Source: Acheta domesticus (Eukaryota; Arthropoda; Insecta; Orthoptera; Gryllidae). From it: DNA of 64,000 nucleotides. The translations under genes were made by a program, and so were the position numbers. The notes beneath the pieces are model-generated. The model did no database searches. It was not told the origin of the DNA and saw only the letters and a list, made by a program, of their open reading frames with translations. Below, one piece after another: positions 34,720 through 46,779 of the stretch. Each line of letters starts with the position of its first letter. Position 1 is the first letter of the stretch. The stretch lies in assembly GCA_031308135.1 (NCBI GenBank), contig JAHLJT010000631.1:2767371-2831370 (forward strand), read 5' to 3'.

Positions 34720-34984
34720 TTAATTAATCTGGTCGCTTTTAATAATTTTTAATCGAGTTTTAACTGACAGTCAGACTGACTTTAACTCACAGTCAAAAAT
34801 GATCAGAACATTTAAATGACCTTTTATTATCTGATTGTATTATTCAAAAATATATGGACTTCATTTATCGACGATAATTCGATTTTTTTCAACCTGTGTA
34901 CTTTAGTGTAAAGATTTCAATACACAGGTGTCTAAACATTATTACCGTTTTGTTATGATGGTATTTTTTTCATTAAAATGGACA
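34720..34984. repeat. family F internal fragment, copy F3
   Basis: It is collinear with the interior of 7345-7880: TAATTTTTAATYGAG, AACTGACA, TTATTATCTGATT, TTTTGTTATGATGG and TTTTTTTCATT. Both termini are missing; SINE A6 follows directly. Confidence 0.65.
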
Positions 34985-35300
34985 ATGGACCGCGCGCGAT
35001 CTTTCCTTTCTCTTGTTCTATCCTCACCTCTTACGTACTCATACTTACATTCACTACACTGCCACACATGTCGGGAGACTAATTGGGAACTTGGAGCTTG
35101 ATCCGGCTGGGGCGGTACCCTGTTGATGGGAGATACCTGATTGGAGAAAACCTCGCTAGCCGACTCGACATGTTGGTAGGACGCCGGATCTCGCTAGCCA
35201 GCAGAGGAAGATCACCGATACCTCCCGTGATAAAAAATTACATAAATGGGAGTAACGACATTAGCAGTAAACATGCCCGGAAAAACCAATCAATCAGTCA
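34985..35300 (+). mobile_element. SINE family A, copy A6
   Basis: It has the same orientation as A3, with GGACCGCGCGCGATCTTTC, CACTACACTGCCACACATG, GGCTGGGGCGGTACCC and a tail of CAATCAATCAGTCAATC. The tRNA-like head is absent. Its intact sequence across the A3 insertion point supports the nested-insertion reading there. Confidence 0.75.
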
Positions 35301-35348
35301 ATCGGCACAGGTCAACACTCGTCTTGCAGCAAAAACAAACAACGTTCT

Positions 35349-35430
35349 CGCAATCACAAGAGAATGGGGAAGGTGAAGGGGGAGAATGGGGAAGGGTAGA
35401 ATGGGGAAAGAGGAGAAATAAAGAAAATTA
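35349..35430. repeat. purine-rich minisatellite
   Basis: Repeats of GAATGGGGAAGG(T/G)(G/T)A-like units, about four copies. Confidence 0.75.
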
Positions 35431-38400
35431 GAAAACATTTCATTATTTCTACCACTGTCCTGTTGGGAAGAGTAATTCAGTGCGTGAAACACTGAACGTC
35501 AGTTTAAAGCAGACGCTAAACTCAAGCTTCCGATCTATAAACATTTCGACAATTGACACTGACGAATTCCCGAAATAACATTTTTCCTTACATTTTCAGT
35601 AAAACATTTAAGTTTGTTACAGCGCAAAAACGTCGATTCATCGCATAACATTCACTACATAATAACGTCCGAATGAGCGATGTAAATAAAAAATACGTGC
35701 AACAAAACAAGTGTTTATTGACCATACTAATGTATCACCTTCGATTGCAAACTACAATCAAATACACATCATAATTAAAGTCACTTATTCTTCGGAGTTC
35801 ATGAACATTTCACAAAAAATTAAAAAGTAATTCAAATGTTTAAAGGATAATTTTAAACTACAACTGACAGCCCTTGTAATTAGTGACGAGATAGTCACCG
35901 ATGTAGAAATTGCTTAAAAGTTACGCAAGTACGAGTACGAAAATATAATTATTTTTATGTGTTATGTCAGAATTTAGAAGCGAAGCAGGATAAGAATCAC
36001 TTTGTAACATTAAGTGCGAGTTATTTTCGTGCCTGAGATGGGCGTAGCAGCAAATAATTATGGTGGCCCCCCAACCTGCACTTGGGCCTGTTTCGTCTTC
36101 CAACAATGACAGTATTTCGCCGAAGTAAGAACCTCTCCATAGCCGCAGCCTCCGGCAGAACATCGGAATCGATTAGCATATAGCGGGCCCGCTTGTTGCA
36201 TCACACGAATTCGAGGTAATAAAGTCGTTAGGAGGGCAGGGGCGAAAAACAATTTCGAGATTTCTCGGAAATGTTCAAATATTCAGCTACAAACGCATTG
36301 AACCATCGAAACGTTACGATGAGATCTATGTGGTAATATTGAAGCTCGTCTCCTGGAAGTGACACACATGAAAACAGGCGGAGGAATTGAACCAATTCTC
36401 ATTTGATCAGGTTATTTGTCATCATTATCGCTTACATCGTTAAGATTTTAATCTTAAGTGTTCCATTAGGGTTTTATTGACGATTACTGTTAGCATCAAA
36501 TAAAACATAATCAAGAAATCGTCGAAAATAATCAGAAAAAATAATATCAAAGCGATTGTCATGACCACTGCATAACATCTAGTCAAAAACAAAGGACCAA
36601 CGGATGAATATTCTAACATTTTTATTGTGATATACCAAAATGGTAATCGATGAAAGCAATAGAATCAGTTTTGGTTTAACGCAAGGGGAAGGAGGAGCCG
36701 GGGATATCAATGTGAGCGAGCAATAATGGGAGTCGTCATGGAAGTGGGAGCGTAGAAAATATACAACCTGACGTTAGATGTCATTTTTGGAGAGAAGATA
36801 TATAAGGGGGTGATCAGTTGATGCGGAAAACATTTTATAACAAGTGAAAAGTGGAGCTTTCTGGTTTTTCAAAAAGATGGCCGAATTCATTCTCTTTTTA
36901 TACGTGGTAGCGATCAGATCAAATATTTAGCTGTGGACGGGAAGAGAATCAGTTTTGGTTAAATGACATTAACTTTGATCAGATTAGGACTAAGTAGACA
37001 ATAGAACATGGATTATATTGCGTGGTGTTCAAAGACGTATAATATTTGCCCATGATACGGAGATAGAAGAAAACGCAGTATTAGGAGAAGATTAGGGAAT
37101 TTTGTTTGTGGTAGTAATTAAGTACAGTTACGGGTGTAGGCGTCCATCCGTGACGTGAGTGATAGTGCAGTCGCTAAACTAGTAGTAATATAACTCAGTT
37201 GACGATAGGGGTTAAATATCGCTCCTAAAAAGGTATTAGAAGAGAGAAGACATCATGGGACATCCGAGAAGATTCTTTGTGGCGCCATCGTATTTGAAGA
37301 GAAAGAAAGCACGCGAAGAAATAGTACGTGAGAAAATTTTGAACTGTCATTCCAATCAAAGAACTGGTCATGACCAAAAGTTTCCAAAACTTCAAAGCTG
37401 CATTGAGATAATTGTAATAATTCAGATTCAATTAGAATTATTAATGATTATAATAAACTCCCAATTTCTTTGTTTGAAGAAGAACTGATTATCATTTTAA
37501 ATAAGTGAAATCCAGAATTTTTTTAACAGGATTTTCATATTTCCTCGCTCCTTTGTATGAAGAGCAGATCTGGAACCAATTACGAATCATAACCCAATAG
37601 ACTAAGCGAGCGCGGCATTGTCTTATGTTGAAAATCAATTTGCATACGAGAATCAATAAAAGTTGACGTAATTATTTCCTGGCGCCTAATTCAAACTAAA
37701 TAAGTATTTATTCGGAAGTAATTGCGATCATAAATTAAAACATGAAGATAAGAAGCCATATAGCATAATTCAACATGGTAACGTTATTGACACGAATCAT
37801 GCTAAGGCAAAGTTACCCATGTTTCATTATACTATACTAACAGTGACACGACTTAGAAATAATAATCCATCCAATAATATTCACTTTTAGATATCTTCTT
37901 TATTTAAAAGTTATCTTTAAGAAAAATGGAGTGTGACTAATTCAAACGTTTTTAAGAAACTAAATCCTTTTAAACTTCGTGTTAGAATATTGTGAGACAT
38001 TGCATGAAACTACGTAGTACATTATCGAACAGTAAGAAACATTTCTGTAGATAGCGCCAATCTTATTTATCTTCCGAAAGAGAGCATCTTACTTGCCGTG
38101 CTCAAAAATATTTAGATTAAGGAAAGGTTATATTATTGTTCATTAAACAATATATAATTCACGGTGGAAGAATTACTCAAAAATACTCTAATTATTGTAA
38201 AAACAAAACAGTAGTAAACAATTCTCCTTCCTAATCAGAAATCTCAAAATTTCCAATGAATCATGAATTAGCGTTAAGAAAAAGAAAAGAACGTGAAAAG
38301 AATGGAACAGAACTTGGAAAGGAATTGCAGACACAATCACATTTTGCAATCGTCGACCGAACGATCAGGGCTCCATCGTCGAAATAAATACGTAGAATCA

Positions 38401-38794
38401 GACGACGCTGTGTTAGGCAGGAAGGCGAACGATGATAGGTGAGAACTGGATAGGAAGGAGAACATGAGGTGAGGACGGGATAAAATAATATGAAAAGCAT
38501 GACGAAAAATATTCCAGTGAGATGTGATAAGAACATACTTCGCATCACATTACAGTAGTTACAAATTCCTTCAGGAAGAGTTCATTCCACTTGTTAATTC
38601 CAGTGTTAATAATTCTCTAGTCGCCTGACTACTGAGAAAAAGAAAACGCCTTTAACATTTACATTAGTGTGGTATTCAAACAAATCTAGTCGTATTCAGA
38701 CATCAACGTTGCCACCCAAAAATATATTTAAATTCGATGTAAATTCTCTAAGAATAAAATTAACGGAAAACCGAGGGTTAGATGCTGTTTTTTG
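35431..38794. other. intergenic, nothing recognised
   Basis: More than 3 kb of AT-rich sequence. The ORFs at 35921-36163 (minus), 37255-37488 (plus) and 38261-38548 (minus) show no domain. No shared repeat was detected by eye. Confidence 0.35.
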
Positions 38795-39440
38795 CAGACA
38801 TCATTAAACTAGGTTGCGACGCTATTTTACCGTATCTAATCAGATTATTTAATGTAATCTATTTTTAACGCTTGCGAAAGACTGGAAGTTGGCTCTCGAG
38901 AAATCCCTTTTTAAAAGCGGCGATAAAACAAAACTTAGCAATTACCGACTGGTAAGCCTTACAATTTCGACTGGTAAGCCTTACATGCGTATGCAAATTC
39001 ACGCGACTACTTACCGTTACTACAAATTACTTACTACTACATTACACAGCTACATCAAGAAAGAGCGAGAAGCCAAAGAGAGGCTGTCTCTGGGGCACCA
39101 GTCTCACACTCAGGAACAGTTTCTTGTGCGAAAGTAAACTTGTCTCACTTCTACAGGACCTAGCCGACGAAACTGTTGAAAGTGGATGGGACGATGCGAT
39201 TGTAGAAGGTTTTGCCAAAGCTTTCCATGTGGTCCCGCACCATCGTCTTCTAAAGAAATTAATAGATTTTGGTTTAGTTACTATGGTGATGGCAGAGAAA
39301 GATAATCGAGTTACTCTTACTACGTGACCTAATTGGAAGACAGTTGTAACCATCGGAAACACGTCAGGAATTCCATAGGGAACTGATCTCTCGCGTTCCA
39401 TGCCTCCATGAATTGAGTGAATTTATCTTCAAATCTACGA
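38795..39440 (+). pseudogene. jockey/CR1-like reverse transcriptase, decayed
   Basis: Pieces of a non-LTR RT occur in order across shifting frames: LFKSGDKTKLSNYRLVSLT (RT motif 1, usually NYRPVSLT), CESKLVSLLQDLAD, then DDAIVEGFAKAFHVVPHHRL (the D-x-AFDxVPH motif A region, with Asp lost), and TSGIP-stop-GTDL (usually TSGVPQGSVL). A 22-bp tandem duplication containing ACTGGTAAGCCTTACA interrupts it at 38946-38985. Frameshifts, stops and a missing catalytic Asp make it a clear pseudogene. Confidence 0.75.
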
Positions 39441-39447
39441 CTATTTC

Positions 39448-39480
39448 GTGATGACTAGAGACAGGATACCCATGTAAATG
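39448..39480. mobile_element. hAT end fragment, TAGAGACAGGAT family
   Basis: TAGAGACAGGATACCCATGT resembles the terminus of the element at 58086. It directly follows the RT pseudogene. I could not find its partner end, so it may be a truncated insertion. Confidence 0.4.
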
Positions 39481-40436
39481 AATATTTTTATTTAACCTTC
39501 ATAGGCCTTTCGCACTTTGTAACTTGATGTTTCAGGGCAAACTCATTTGATAAATGCATAGTTTTTCCGCGCATGTTTGCATGTTTTGATAGTTTTTTTT
39601 ATTTTGTTTTGAAAAACGCAAGCATAGTGAAAGTTTGGACGTTTCTTTCATTTAATACTGCAATTTTTTCTTTCTAGCACATTAAGTACTATTTATTAAT
39701 TAACTAATATTAAAACTGATGCAGATTTTGTATAAATAGTATATTATTCTTAGATCCAGAGGCTTTGTTGCTTATTGCTTTATTACACATTTTAACCGGT
39801 ACACTCCGGTGCATGAGCTAGATTTGCCACTCCAGTACACGAGCTGTGAGCAGTAATTGCGAAATGACTTATCAACACCAAACGATAAGTCACAAGGGAT
39901 AAGGAAGTTACAGGAAGCGGTAACTTAATATCTCTGACAATGAGATGTAAAAGTAACCAAGTGCAGATTCTCAGACCGCTTGCGTGCAACGGAGGAATAA
40001 TAGAAGTTTTTAAAGAGTGAAGTGTAAAGAATTTACTTGCGGCAATCTTTGAACATTTTTCTCACTACTTGAGCAAATTTAAAAATAAATTAGTTTCCCG
40101 GATGAGTATATATTTATATTACATAATGGTATATTACCGTTATTTCTCGTATTTTTAAAGTAATTAGTCTTACTATTATTTGAAAAAGTAAGCGGACCTT
40201 TTTTGTCGTAAGAAATAAAAAGAAACACTGCATATTATTATTTTTTTAAATTTACTTTTGAAGATTCGACCCTAATTGGAGAATTTTTCAAAAAATATTA
40301 AAGATCCCAATTATGGTAGAAACGTTAAAAGTTATATGTAAATTATTTGAAAAAATAGCTCTGTGGTGTCTGTTTTTTTAACAAAAGGTCGGAATGCTTT
40401 AACAACTATAACGACATAACAAAAATTAATATATGT
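39481..40436. other. AT-rich, possibly decayed transposon
   Basis: Poly-T and GCATGTTTGCATGTTTT words resemble the interior of the hAT-like element at 58086, but no boundary can be drawn. Confidence 0.3.
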
Positions 40437-40503
40437 TATAATTGTATTATATTATATTATTATTATTATTATCATCATCATCATTATTATTATTATTATT
40501 TAT
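40437..40503. repeat. (TTA/TCA)n microsatellite
   Basis: Compound TTA and TCA triplet repeats over about 65 bp. Confidence 0.9.
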
Positions 40504-40700
40504 GTGGAGTGGTGCGTTGTGGAGTGAAACGTATGTGTGAGAGAAACATAGTCTGGTGTAGAGCGGCGAGGAGAGGTGGAGTGTTGCGTAGTAAAATTGT
40601 ACATTATTCAAATGTATTCAGCCCTGGTGATGGAGAAATAAAACATCGAAACGTCAGCAATCTGGTATAAAATTTTCATTCATGGACCAATACTCATGAA

Positions 40701-41356
40701 TAGGATTCTTCGGATCTTTAGGTCTTAAAAATGTGGTTTTAGGAGCCTAAAAAGGTCCTAAAAAGTAGGGAAATGGGTCTTTAATAAGCGCAATAAATAA
40801 TCAAATTTTATGCATCATGCCATACAAAACACAGTGATTTATTAAACAAAATGTTTTATTTCAAAACACACTTAAATACAGAACAAAAATAAGATAATGT
40901 TGTAATTGAACAATAATTATAAAGGGGAATTATTTGCTTTTATTCTACAAAAAAATCTGCGTCACTGTCAGTTAATTAAAATACAGAGGATAAAATTATG
41001 TCATACATGAATTTTAAGTCTTAAGATTCTACTAATTGCTTTATTTATTGTTGCACTAAGCCTAAATGACACCACACTGCAATCAGAAGTCAAATAAGTA
41101 TCCAGGCGATGAAAGATTTGTTGTTGAATAAATAATGATTTATTGAATACAACAGTGTAGTGAATAAATTGATTGGAAATTTATAAAAAAGGAATTTATA
41201 GGCGCCAAAAGGCAGAAATAGGCATTTACGCTGAAATAGGCACTATCATATTTGGTCAATACCTTTGCAGGTCAATTATATGTGTAATTATCTATGTGTA
41301 GGCTCAATAGGCTGTAAAGGAGAACAATAGATGAAAACCTAAAGATCCGAAGTCTA
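40701..41356. mobile_element. hAT MITE with exact 8-bp target duplication
   Basis: The termini are TAGGATTCTTCGGATCTTTA and the inverse of TAGACTTCGGATCTTTAGG, a TIR with a small indel. CTCATGAA is duplicated exactly at 40693-40700 and 41357-41364. The 656-bp interior is AT-rich, has no transposase, and carries repeated AGGC-ATA words near the right end. Confidence 0.9.
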
Positions 41357-41689
41357 CTCATGAACTACTGGATGGATTGTATGTTTCTTGTAACGTAGCC
41401 CAATGCAGATTTGATCAACGTGAAATTGAGGTATTCCGCCACCAAGATCTCCCACTTCATTGCAGAATTAAGGACAAAAATGAATTGTACGTGAAACAAC
41501 CGTAAACGTGCTTCCTCCTTCCATTTGCTTTTCTGGCAGAGAAGCGCCGGACGCGAGTGCATGACGCAATCGCGAGGCGGCCGCCAGAGCCAGGAATGAA
41601 TGAACGCCACATGCGCTCGCGCAGCTCACCGGTCGCAGCATTTCCTCCATAAGAAGCCGCGGCGCGGCGCGTCGTAACCTTCGCTCGTT
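41357..41689. other. intergenic
   Basis: Nothing recognised; GC content rises toward the island. Confidence 0.4.
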
Positions 41690-41965
41690 TTGCGGGCTGT
41701 GCATAAAAAGGCGGGGGCTGGGGGCGGAGCGGGGGCCATCTGGCGTAGGCGCCGGCGCCGACCGGGTAGGGGGGCGGGGGCGGGGGCGCGCCGCCCAATA
41801 AGGGCGTCGGGAGGACACGGGCTGTCGGGCGCATGCGCCTGGGGGCGGGGGCGCATCTGCGGAGCGTATCGCGCCGGCCAGATGGCGCTCCCGCGGGCGC
41901 CGACGCGACGCGACGCGACGCGACGCCCGCTCGTGAACCGCCCTTCGAGTGCTGGGACGGAGACG
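41690..41965. other. CpG-rich island with NRF1-like site
   Basis: CpG-dense, with GGGGCGGGGGCG boxes (41772-41790, 41841-41850), a palindromic GCGCATGCGC (41829-41838, the NRF1-type core), two inverted GCCATCTGGCG/CAGATGGCGC words (41735-41746, 41878-41887) and (GACGC)n at 41904-41927. Promoter-like motifs without a recognised exon. Confidence 0.5.
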
Positions 41966-42066
41966 TAGCCGCAGCGAACGAGTACCTTTGCACTTCCTTC
42001 GACTCCTTAGTGACTTTTACTGATAGTTCTAGGACTTCTTAGTGATAGTACTGAGAGGGCCTTGCC

Positions 42067-42310
42067 ACAGGGCCTTAGGGGCCATGCCCCCCCCCAAAAA
42101 AAGAGTCTTAGAGTTTTCGTTTGTTACCTTCTTTTATTTGGCAAAATTAATTGAAATATTAATTTATGTTAATTGCAATTATTTAAAAAGGTAATACTTA
42201 TAGTATCGGATGTACACTACAAAAATAATGTACAATATAATAAAAAAGTTTATTATTTAACAAAAATCTATGATGGCCCCTCCAAAATGATCGGCTGGAT
42301 CCGCCTTGCA
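42067..42310. mobile_element. TIR repeat H, copy 1
   Basis: Collinear with 44475-44726: GGGCCATG-CCCCCC, TTTGTTACCTT, TTATTTAACAAAAATCTAT, GCCCCTCCAAAATGATCGGC. The termini are worn. It is non-coding. Confidence 0.7.
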
Positions 42311-43540
42311 ATCATAAGTATTGATACGTTACATCACATGAAAGAGCACTGGTGCATTCTACTTACGCGAGTGTGTAAGAACATTTAGAATTGATACGTA
42401 ATAAGTAAACAAAAGTGTCTGACGTTTTGGGGCGATATTGGAAGGCAGAGAGAAGGCCTAACTCCAACTATCGCAATTGGTCTCGAAAAGAGAGAAAAAA
42501 CGGCAATAGTCATTTAGGCACACGTTATGGAATGTTCCACGCGTTCCACGAAAACAGTGAAATTGAATAAAACAAATTGAACAAAATATGAGAGTGACAG
42601 ACATTTATTTGCACCCGAAGGTCTTAATTATTTTTGTAATGTAATTGTATTTTCACACAATCTATGTGCGATGCTTGTTGTTGTTTTTTTTCTGAAGAAG
42701 TGTAGACACTAATTCGTGTTTTAGTTGGGAAACACATTTTTTAAACATTCCATTCTTCTAAGTTAATGCTACATCAGCACATATTTTCTCGCATGATTTC
42801 CAACTTTTGCAATTTTCGATAATTCAGAGTTCAACGAAAATAAGGTCTGCAATGCAGGCCCGGCATGTTTTGCGCTATCCCAGGACAAAGTTTATTTTTT
42901 AAAAAATGGAGCCATTAGGTAAAGAATCGCCCAAAATAAAAATACCTGTTTCACACCCTCAAGCTTTCCAGTTCGTTCTGATCGATCACAATTTTGGTGA
43001 TAATGGTCTGAGCGGTTTATGCTCTAGCGTTGACCACAGTGCGACAGCCGGACAGACAGAAGTTTTGCCGTCAATCGATGTTTCGACATCAAGGACCCAC
43101 AAAATGTGGATTCAAGGGTGAGCAGCACGTGTTAGGGTAAGTAATTTACTTCATATATAATAACAAGATACATTCACTCTTTCGTCATCAGTGCCCAATA
43201 ATACGAGTTTTTCTCTACAAAAATCGCCAATTTCCGCCGCCCGATTTCAAACTTTGTCTTTCTTACGTACGTAGGTGAGGCGGGAAGTAAATAGATCCCA
43301 TTCCAATACAAAAGTAACTATACTTTTGCTTTTATTTGAAGTGGGACTCGGTCTTCGTATCCGCACTATCGGGGTACTGACCGAAGCCGATCACTCGATC
43401 ACCTCCTGAGAGACAACCGGTCGTGGCTCTATACCACAGGGTCCCAGGAGAGCCGGCTGAGCGAAGAAACACCATCGAGTTTTTTTCTAAATCCGTATCT
43501 GTGTATTTGCATAAGCACAGCACGACTTGTGACGGTCCAC
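42311..43540. other. intergenic, nothing recognised
   Basis: The ORF at 42906-43121 is 71 codons with no recognisable family. Confidence 0.35.
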
Positions 43541-43850
43541 CGGTCGTGGAGCAATTAAACCGAATGGAAAGGGGTCTCTTCCGGCCGGGGCCGCCCGCCC
43601 GCTGGCCGCACCGCCCACGCGCCCACCGGACGGATGTGGGCGGCGATGCGGCGGCGGCGGCGGCGGCGCCTTCCGCCGCAAGCGACGCGGGCGCGCGCGC
43701 CGAGCGCGGGCTGAAGTTCACGGCTGTTCCAAGGACGTGGCGACACGTCCTGTCCTGTGGGCCAGGCCCCGCCCCGCCTCGCTTCGCCTCGCCCCGGCCG
43801 GCCACGCCGCAGGCGCCTTCGTGGAAGGCGGGCGCCACCCAGCGGTGGAC
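43541..43850. other. CpG-rich island
   Basis: GC-rich, CpG-dense sequence with GCG triplets at 43651-43672 and (CGCCT)n-like pentamers at 43772-43796. ORFs are low-complexity. It adjoins the triplet repeat. Confidence 0.5.
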
Positions 43851-43854
43851 CGCG

Positions 43855-43873
43855 CGGCGGCGGCGATGGTGGT

Positions 43874-43908
<35 letters not shown>

Positions 43909-44078
43909 TTGTGGTGGCGGCGGTCGCGGCGCCGGCGGTGGCGGCGGCGGCAGCGGTGGTGGTGGCGGTGGTGGTGGTTGTGGTGATGGTGGTGGTGGCG
44001 GTGGTAGTGGCGGCGGCGGCGGCGGCGGCGGCGACGGCGGCGGCGGCGGCGGCGGCGGCGGTAGTGGTGGAGGCTGCT
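43855..44078. repeat. (GGC/GGT)n trinucleotide tract, about 220 bp
   Basis: Almost uninterrupted GGC and GGT triplets. On the minus strand this reads as Pro-, His- or Arg-rich homopolymers in three frames, so the apparent 196- and 305-codon ORFs are artefacts of the repeat. The G-rich strand has strong G-quadruplex potential. Confidence 0.9.
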
Positions 44079-44474
44079 GGACCGTAAAGCCGCGAGGGGC
44101 TCCGTAGCCAAATTTCTTCCTGGGATCAGCCGCCCTTGGCACCACTCCCCACGAACTCTTCGGGGACTCCTGGGCGATTCGGCGGAAATTAATGGGGCGC
44201 TTTGCGTTCCTGTCTCTTCAAACGAGTGAGGAGGGGGGGTTCGGGGCATTCACCTCCCTAAACAGCACTTCGACTTCTGTAACAAATGAGTATAAAAATC
44301 TAGGCCAAGGGTGTCCAACGTGCAAGGCCTCAAGGGCCACAACTAAAACTTATACTATGGTTGCGGGACATGTTTGCATTACACGGGCAATTCACACCTG
44401 GCGCCGTATTGTTGATCTCGGCTGCTCTGAAATGGGGGGGGGGGCTGGAACCACGCATGTTCGAAGTGTTCAGG

Positions 44475-44726
44475 CAGTGACGTATCCAGGCGGGGAACAG
44501 GGGTCATGGCCCTCTCCAAAATGCCTAGAGAAAAACTTTTGTTACCTTTCGTTATTCGCCAAAATTTACTTAAATATTTATTCATGATGTAATTATTTCA
44601 AAAAATCGTGCGTAGTATTTTATATACACTACAAAATATACAATATAATAACAACTATTTTTATTATTTAACAAAAATCTATAATGCCCCCCCCCCCACA
44701 AAAATGATCGGCTGCATCAGTCCCTG
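44475..44726. mobile_element. TIR repeat H, copy 2
   Basis: The left end CAGTGACGTATCCAGG pairs with the inverse of CAGGGACTGATGCAGCC at the right. The left end resembles that of the hAT MITE at 27683 (CAGAGGCGTACCCAGG). A G/C-run (44688-44698) lies inside. No clear target duplication. Confidence 0.7.
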
Positions 44727-46492
44727 ACATAAGGCCGTACCATGCGTAACACTGTGAAACACATTGGGATGATTTTGAAATTCTGAATTCACTAGAAAAA
44801 AAACGTGTATCTAAACTTTGCTTTTTTTTTACATTAAGAGGGTGCTGACCCTGGCAGGGTGCGTCCGCTAGGCGCATTATGTCCTCGCCCGACATGGATG
44901 CAAGGGACTTTCGCGTTTGACTGATAACCTTTCGCGGGCAACAATAAACGATACCACGGGCCGCCAGTTGGACAACCGTGATCTAGAATATGTAACACGC
45001 AAAAGTTAAATAATTCATTCTATTTTGCTTTACAACTTTTTGTATAAAATTACTTGAAAAACAAGATTGTTGTCATTCATTGGCAGGTCATTCGGAGTAC
45101 TATGCGACAAGACGCATAGTTCTCCCTGTGAGAATGTTACGAGTGAATTTCATCTGAGCTAATTGTATTTCAGGTACAGTGATAAAGATAATACATTCGC
45201 ATATGCATGAATACCGGCCGTAATTGGCGATGTAATTATATCGAACTGTGGCTTCTTCTGCCACTATAATCCGCGATTTGTCTACCATTCATCGTACTCC
45301 TGAACTCAAGACATCATACGCTAGTGTGATTCTACTGATGTGTTTCCCAGCAAAGGACAGGCGATTGTGATTGATAGTGAAAAAATGACAACACATGTGA
45401 ATCAGCAGAATAACACCACCGGATTGTAGATCTGGAGCAGAATGACACCTTTTCTGAGGATGCATGTGAACTAGCAGAAAAACAGAATCTGGTGGAAAAG
45501 CTGGTGGTAAGCAACACAAATTTTCCAGCATTTTGTAACAGAACATTAATCTGGAACATCATCTCACAATGAAGTAGAGAATAACAATATCTATACTGAA
45601 AGAAATAAAGTCACAAGATATACTAAAAAAAGAAAAAAATACAGTATCAACAAGATATCAGCAAGACAAGAATCAACAAGACAACCTACACTCTAAAGAT
45701 TTGGAATCATTAAACTCACTGATTGCACTGATTACACTTGTACATCTATATTAATGTAAACACTGATACATTTTGTGTGGACTGTGATCAATTTAAGAAG
45801 TTTCTGGAATTCACCTTAGAATCAAACCCCTCCGTAATGGTTAAAGACTTCAATAGCGGCATTCAAGGTGTCATTCACATTTTTTTATCAATTGTTTATT
45901 TGCAATTTATTTTTACAGAAATTTAAGGCAAATGGTTAAAAAAAATATGTATCATTTACATGATACACTGAAAATATTTATCATTTATATGATGACTGAA
46001 ACATATCCAATTCTTACTGCAAGATCAATCAAAATAAATTCACAAGACTCATTAACAAATTTAAGTAAACCACACATTAACAAGAAGACATGAAAATGGA
46101 AGTATCGGAACCTACTCTTTCACAAAACTGATAATAATTGAAATTAAAATTCAAGCCCCAATAACAATGAATACGATTAATATGTATAATATATTTACTT
46201 ATTATTAGTATAATATAATAATATATTTACTTATGATTATTATAGACCGCATCCAAAATCGTTTCTGGGTGACTTGAATAGCCATAAGAATGAATTCAAT
46301 AGCCATTGAGTGAGGCACAAATAAAACCGACACAAGAGGACGTTCCATGGAAAACGTTTTTGACGAAGAAGTAACTTTAAATAATGGACAACATCCTCTC
46401 CTTAATGAGAGCAATGGATATCTCAGTGTAATTGGCCTTACCTAATGTTCTGAAACATTTACTCCAAAATGCAACTGGTGGGTACTACGTAG
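44727..46492. other. intergenic, nothing recognised
   Basis: AT-rich; no gene, RNA or shared repeat seen. Confidence 0.4.
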
Positions 46493-46771
46493 GTCCCACG
46501 GGTAGCTGACTGGTCAGCGTGCTCGCGTGACGTGATCACGGGTTCGATTTCCGGTCGGAGCAGATTACAGTGTACGCTTTCCTTGCAACGTCCTAGTGTC
46601 TGTTGCTTTGATGAGAAAGCTCACTTCTCAGGTGGAGAAGACCAGGAAATGGCAAAGAAATGTCTTTGTGGGCCGCAAGACCGGGACGCCGCTGGAAGGC
46701 CTTGGCCCATCAGAGTCGGTTGTGCCGGTACAGACAGACAGGATACTAATACGTGGATCAGCCGCATGATA
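46493..46771 (+). mobile_element. SINE family E, tRNA-derived
   Basis: The head GGGTAGCTGACTGGTCAGCG (A-box region, 46500-46519) is followed by a B-box GGGTTCGATTTCC at 46540-46552. The body runs on to GTGCCGGTACAGACAGAC. The hAT MITE at 46780 lies just past its 3' end. Confidence 0.7.
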
Positions 46772-46779
46772 GTGATCAC

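Noticed and set aside
43332..44249. 305-codon minus-strand ORF with His/Arg runs
   Set aside because: Its core is the GGC/GGT triplet tract; other frames are equally open as Pro or Ala runs.
46493..46560. Possible functional tRNA gene
   Set aside because: A- and B-boxes are present but acceptor and anticodon stems do not pair and a SINE body follows.
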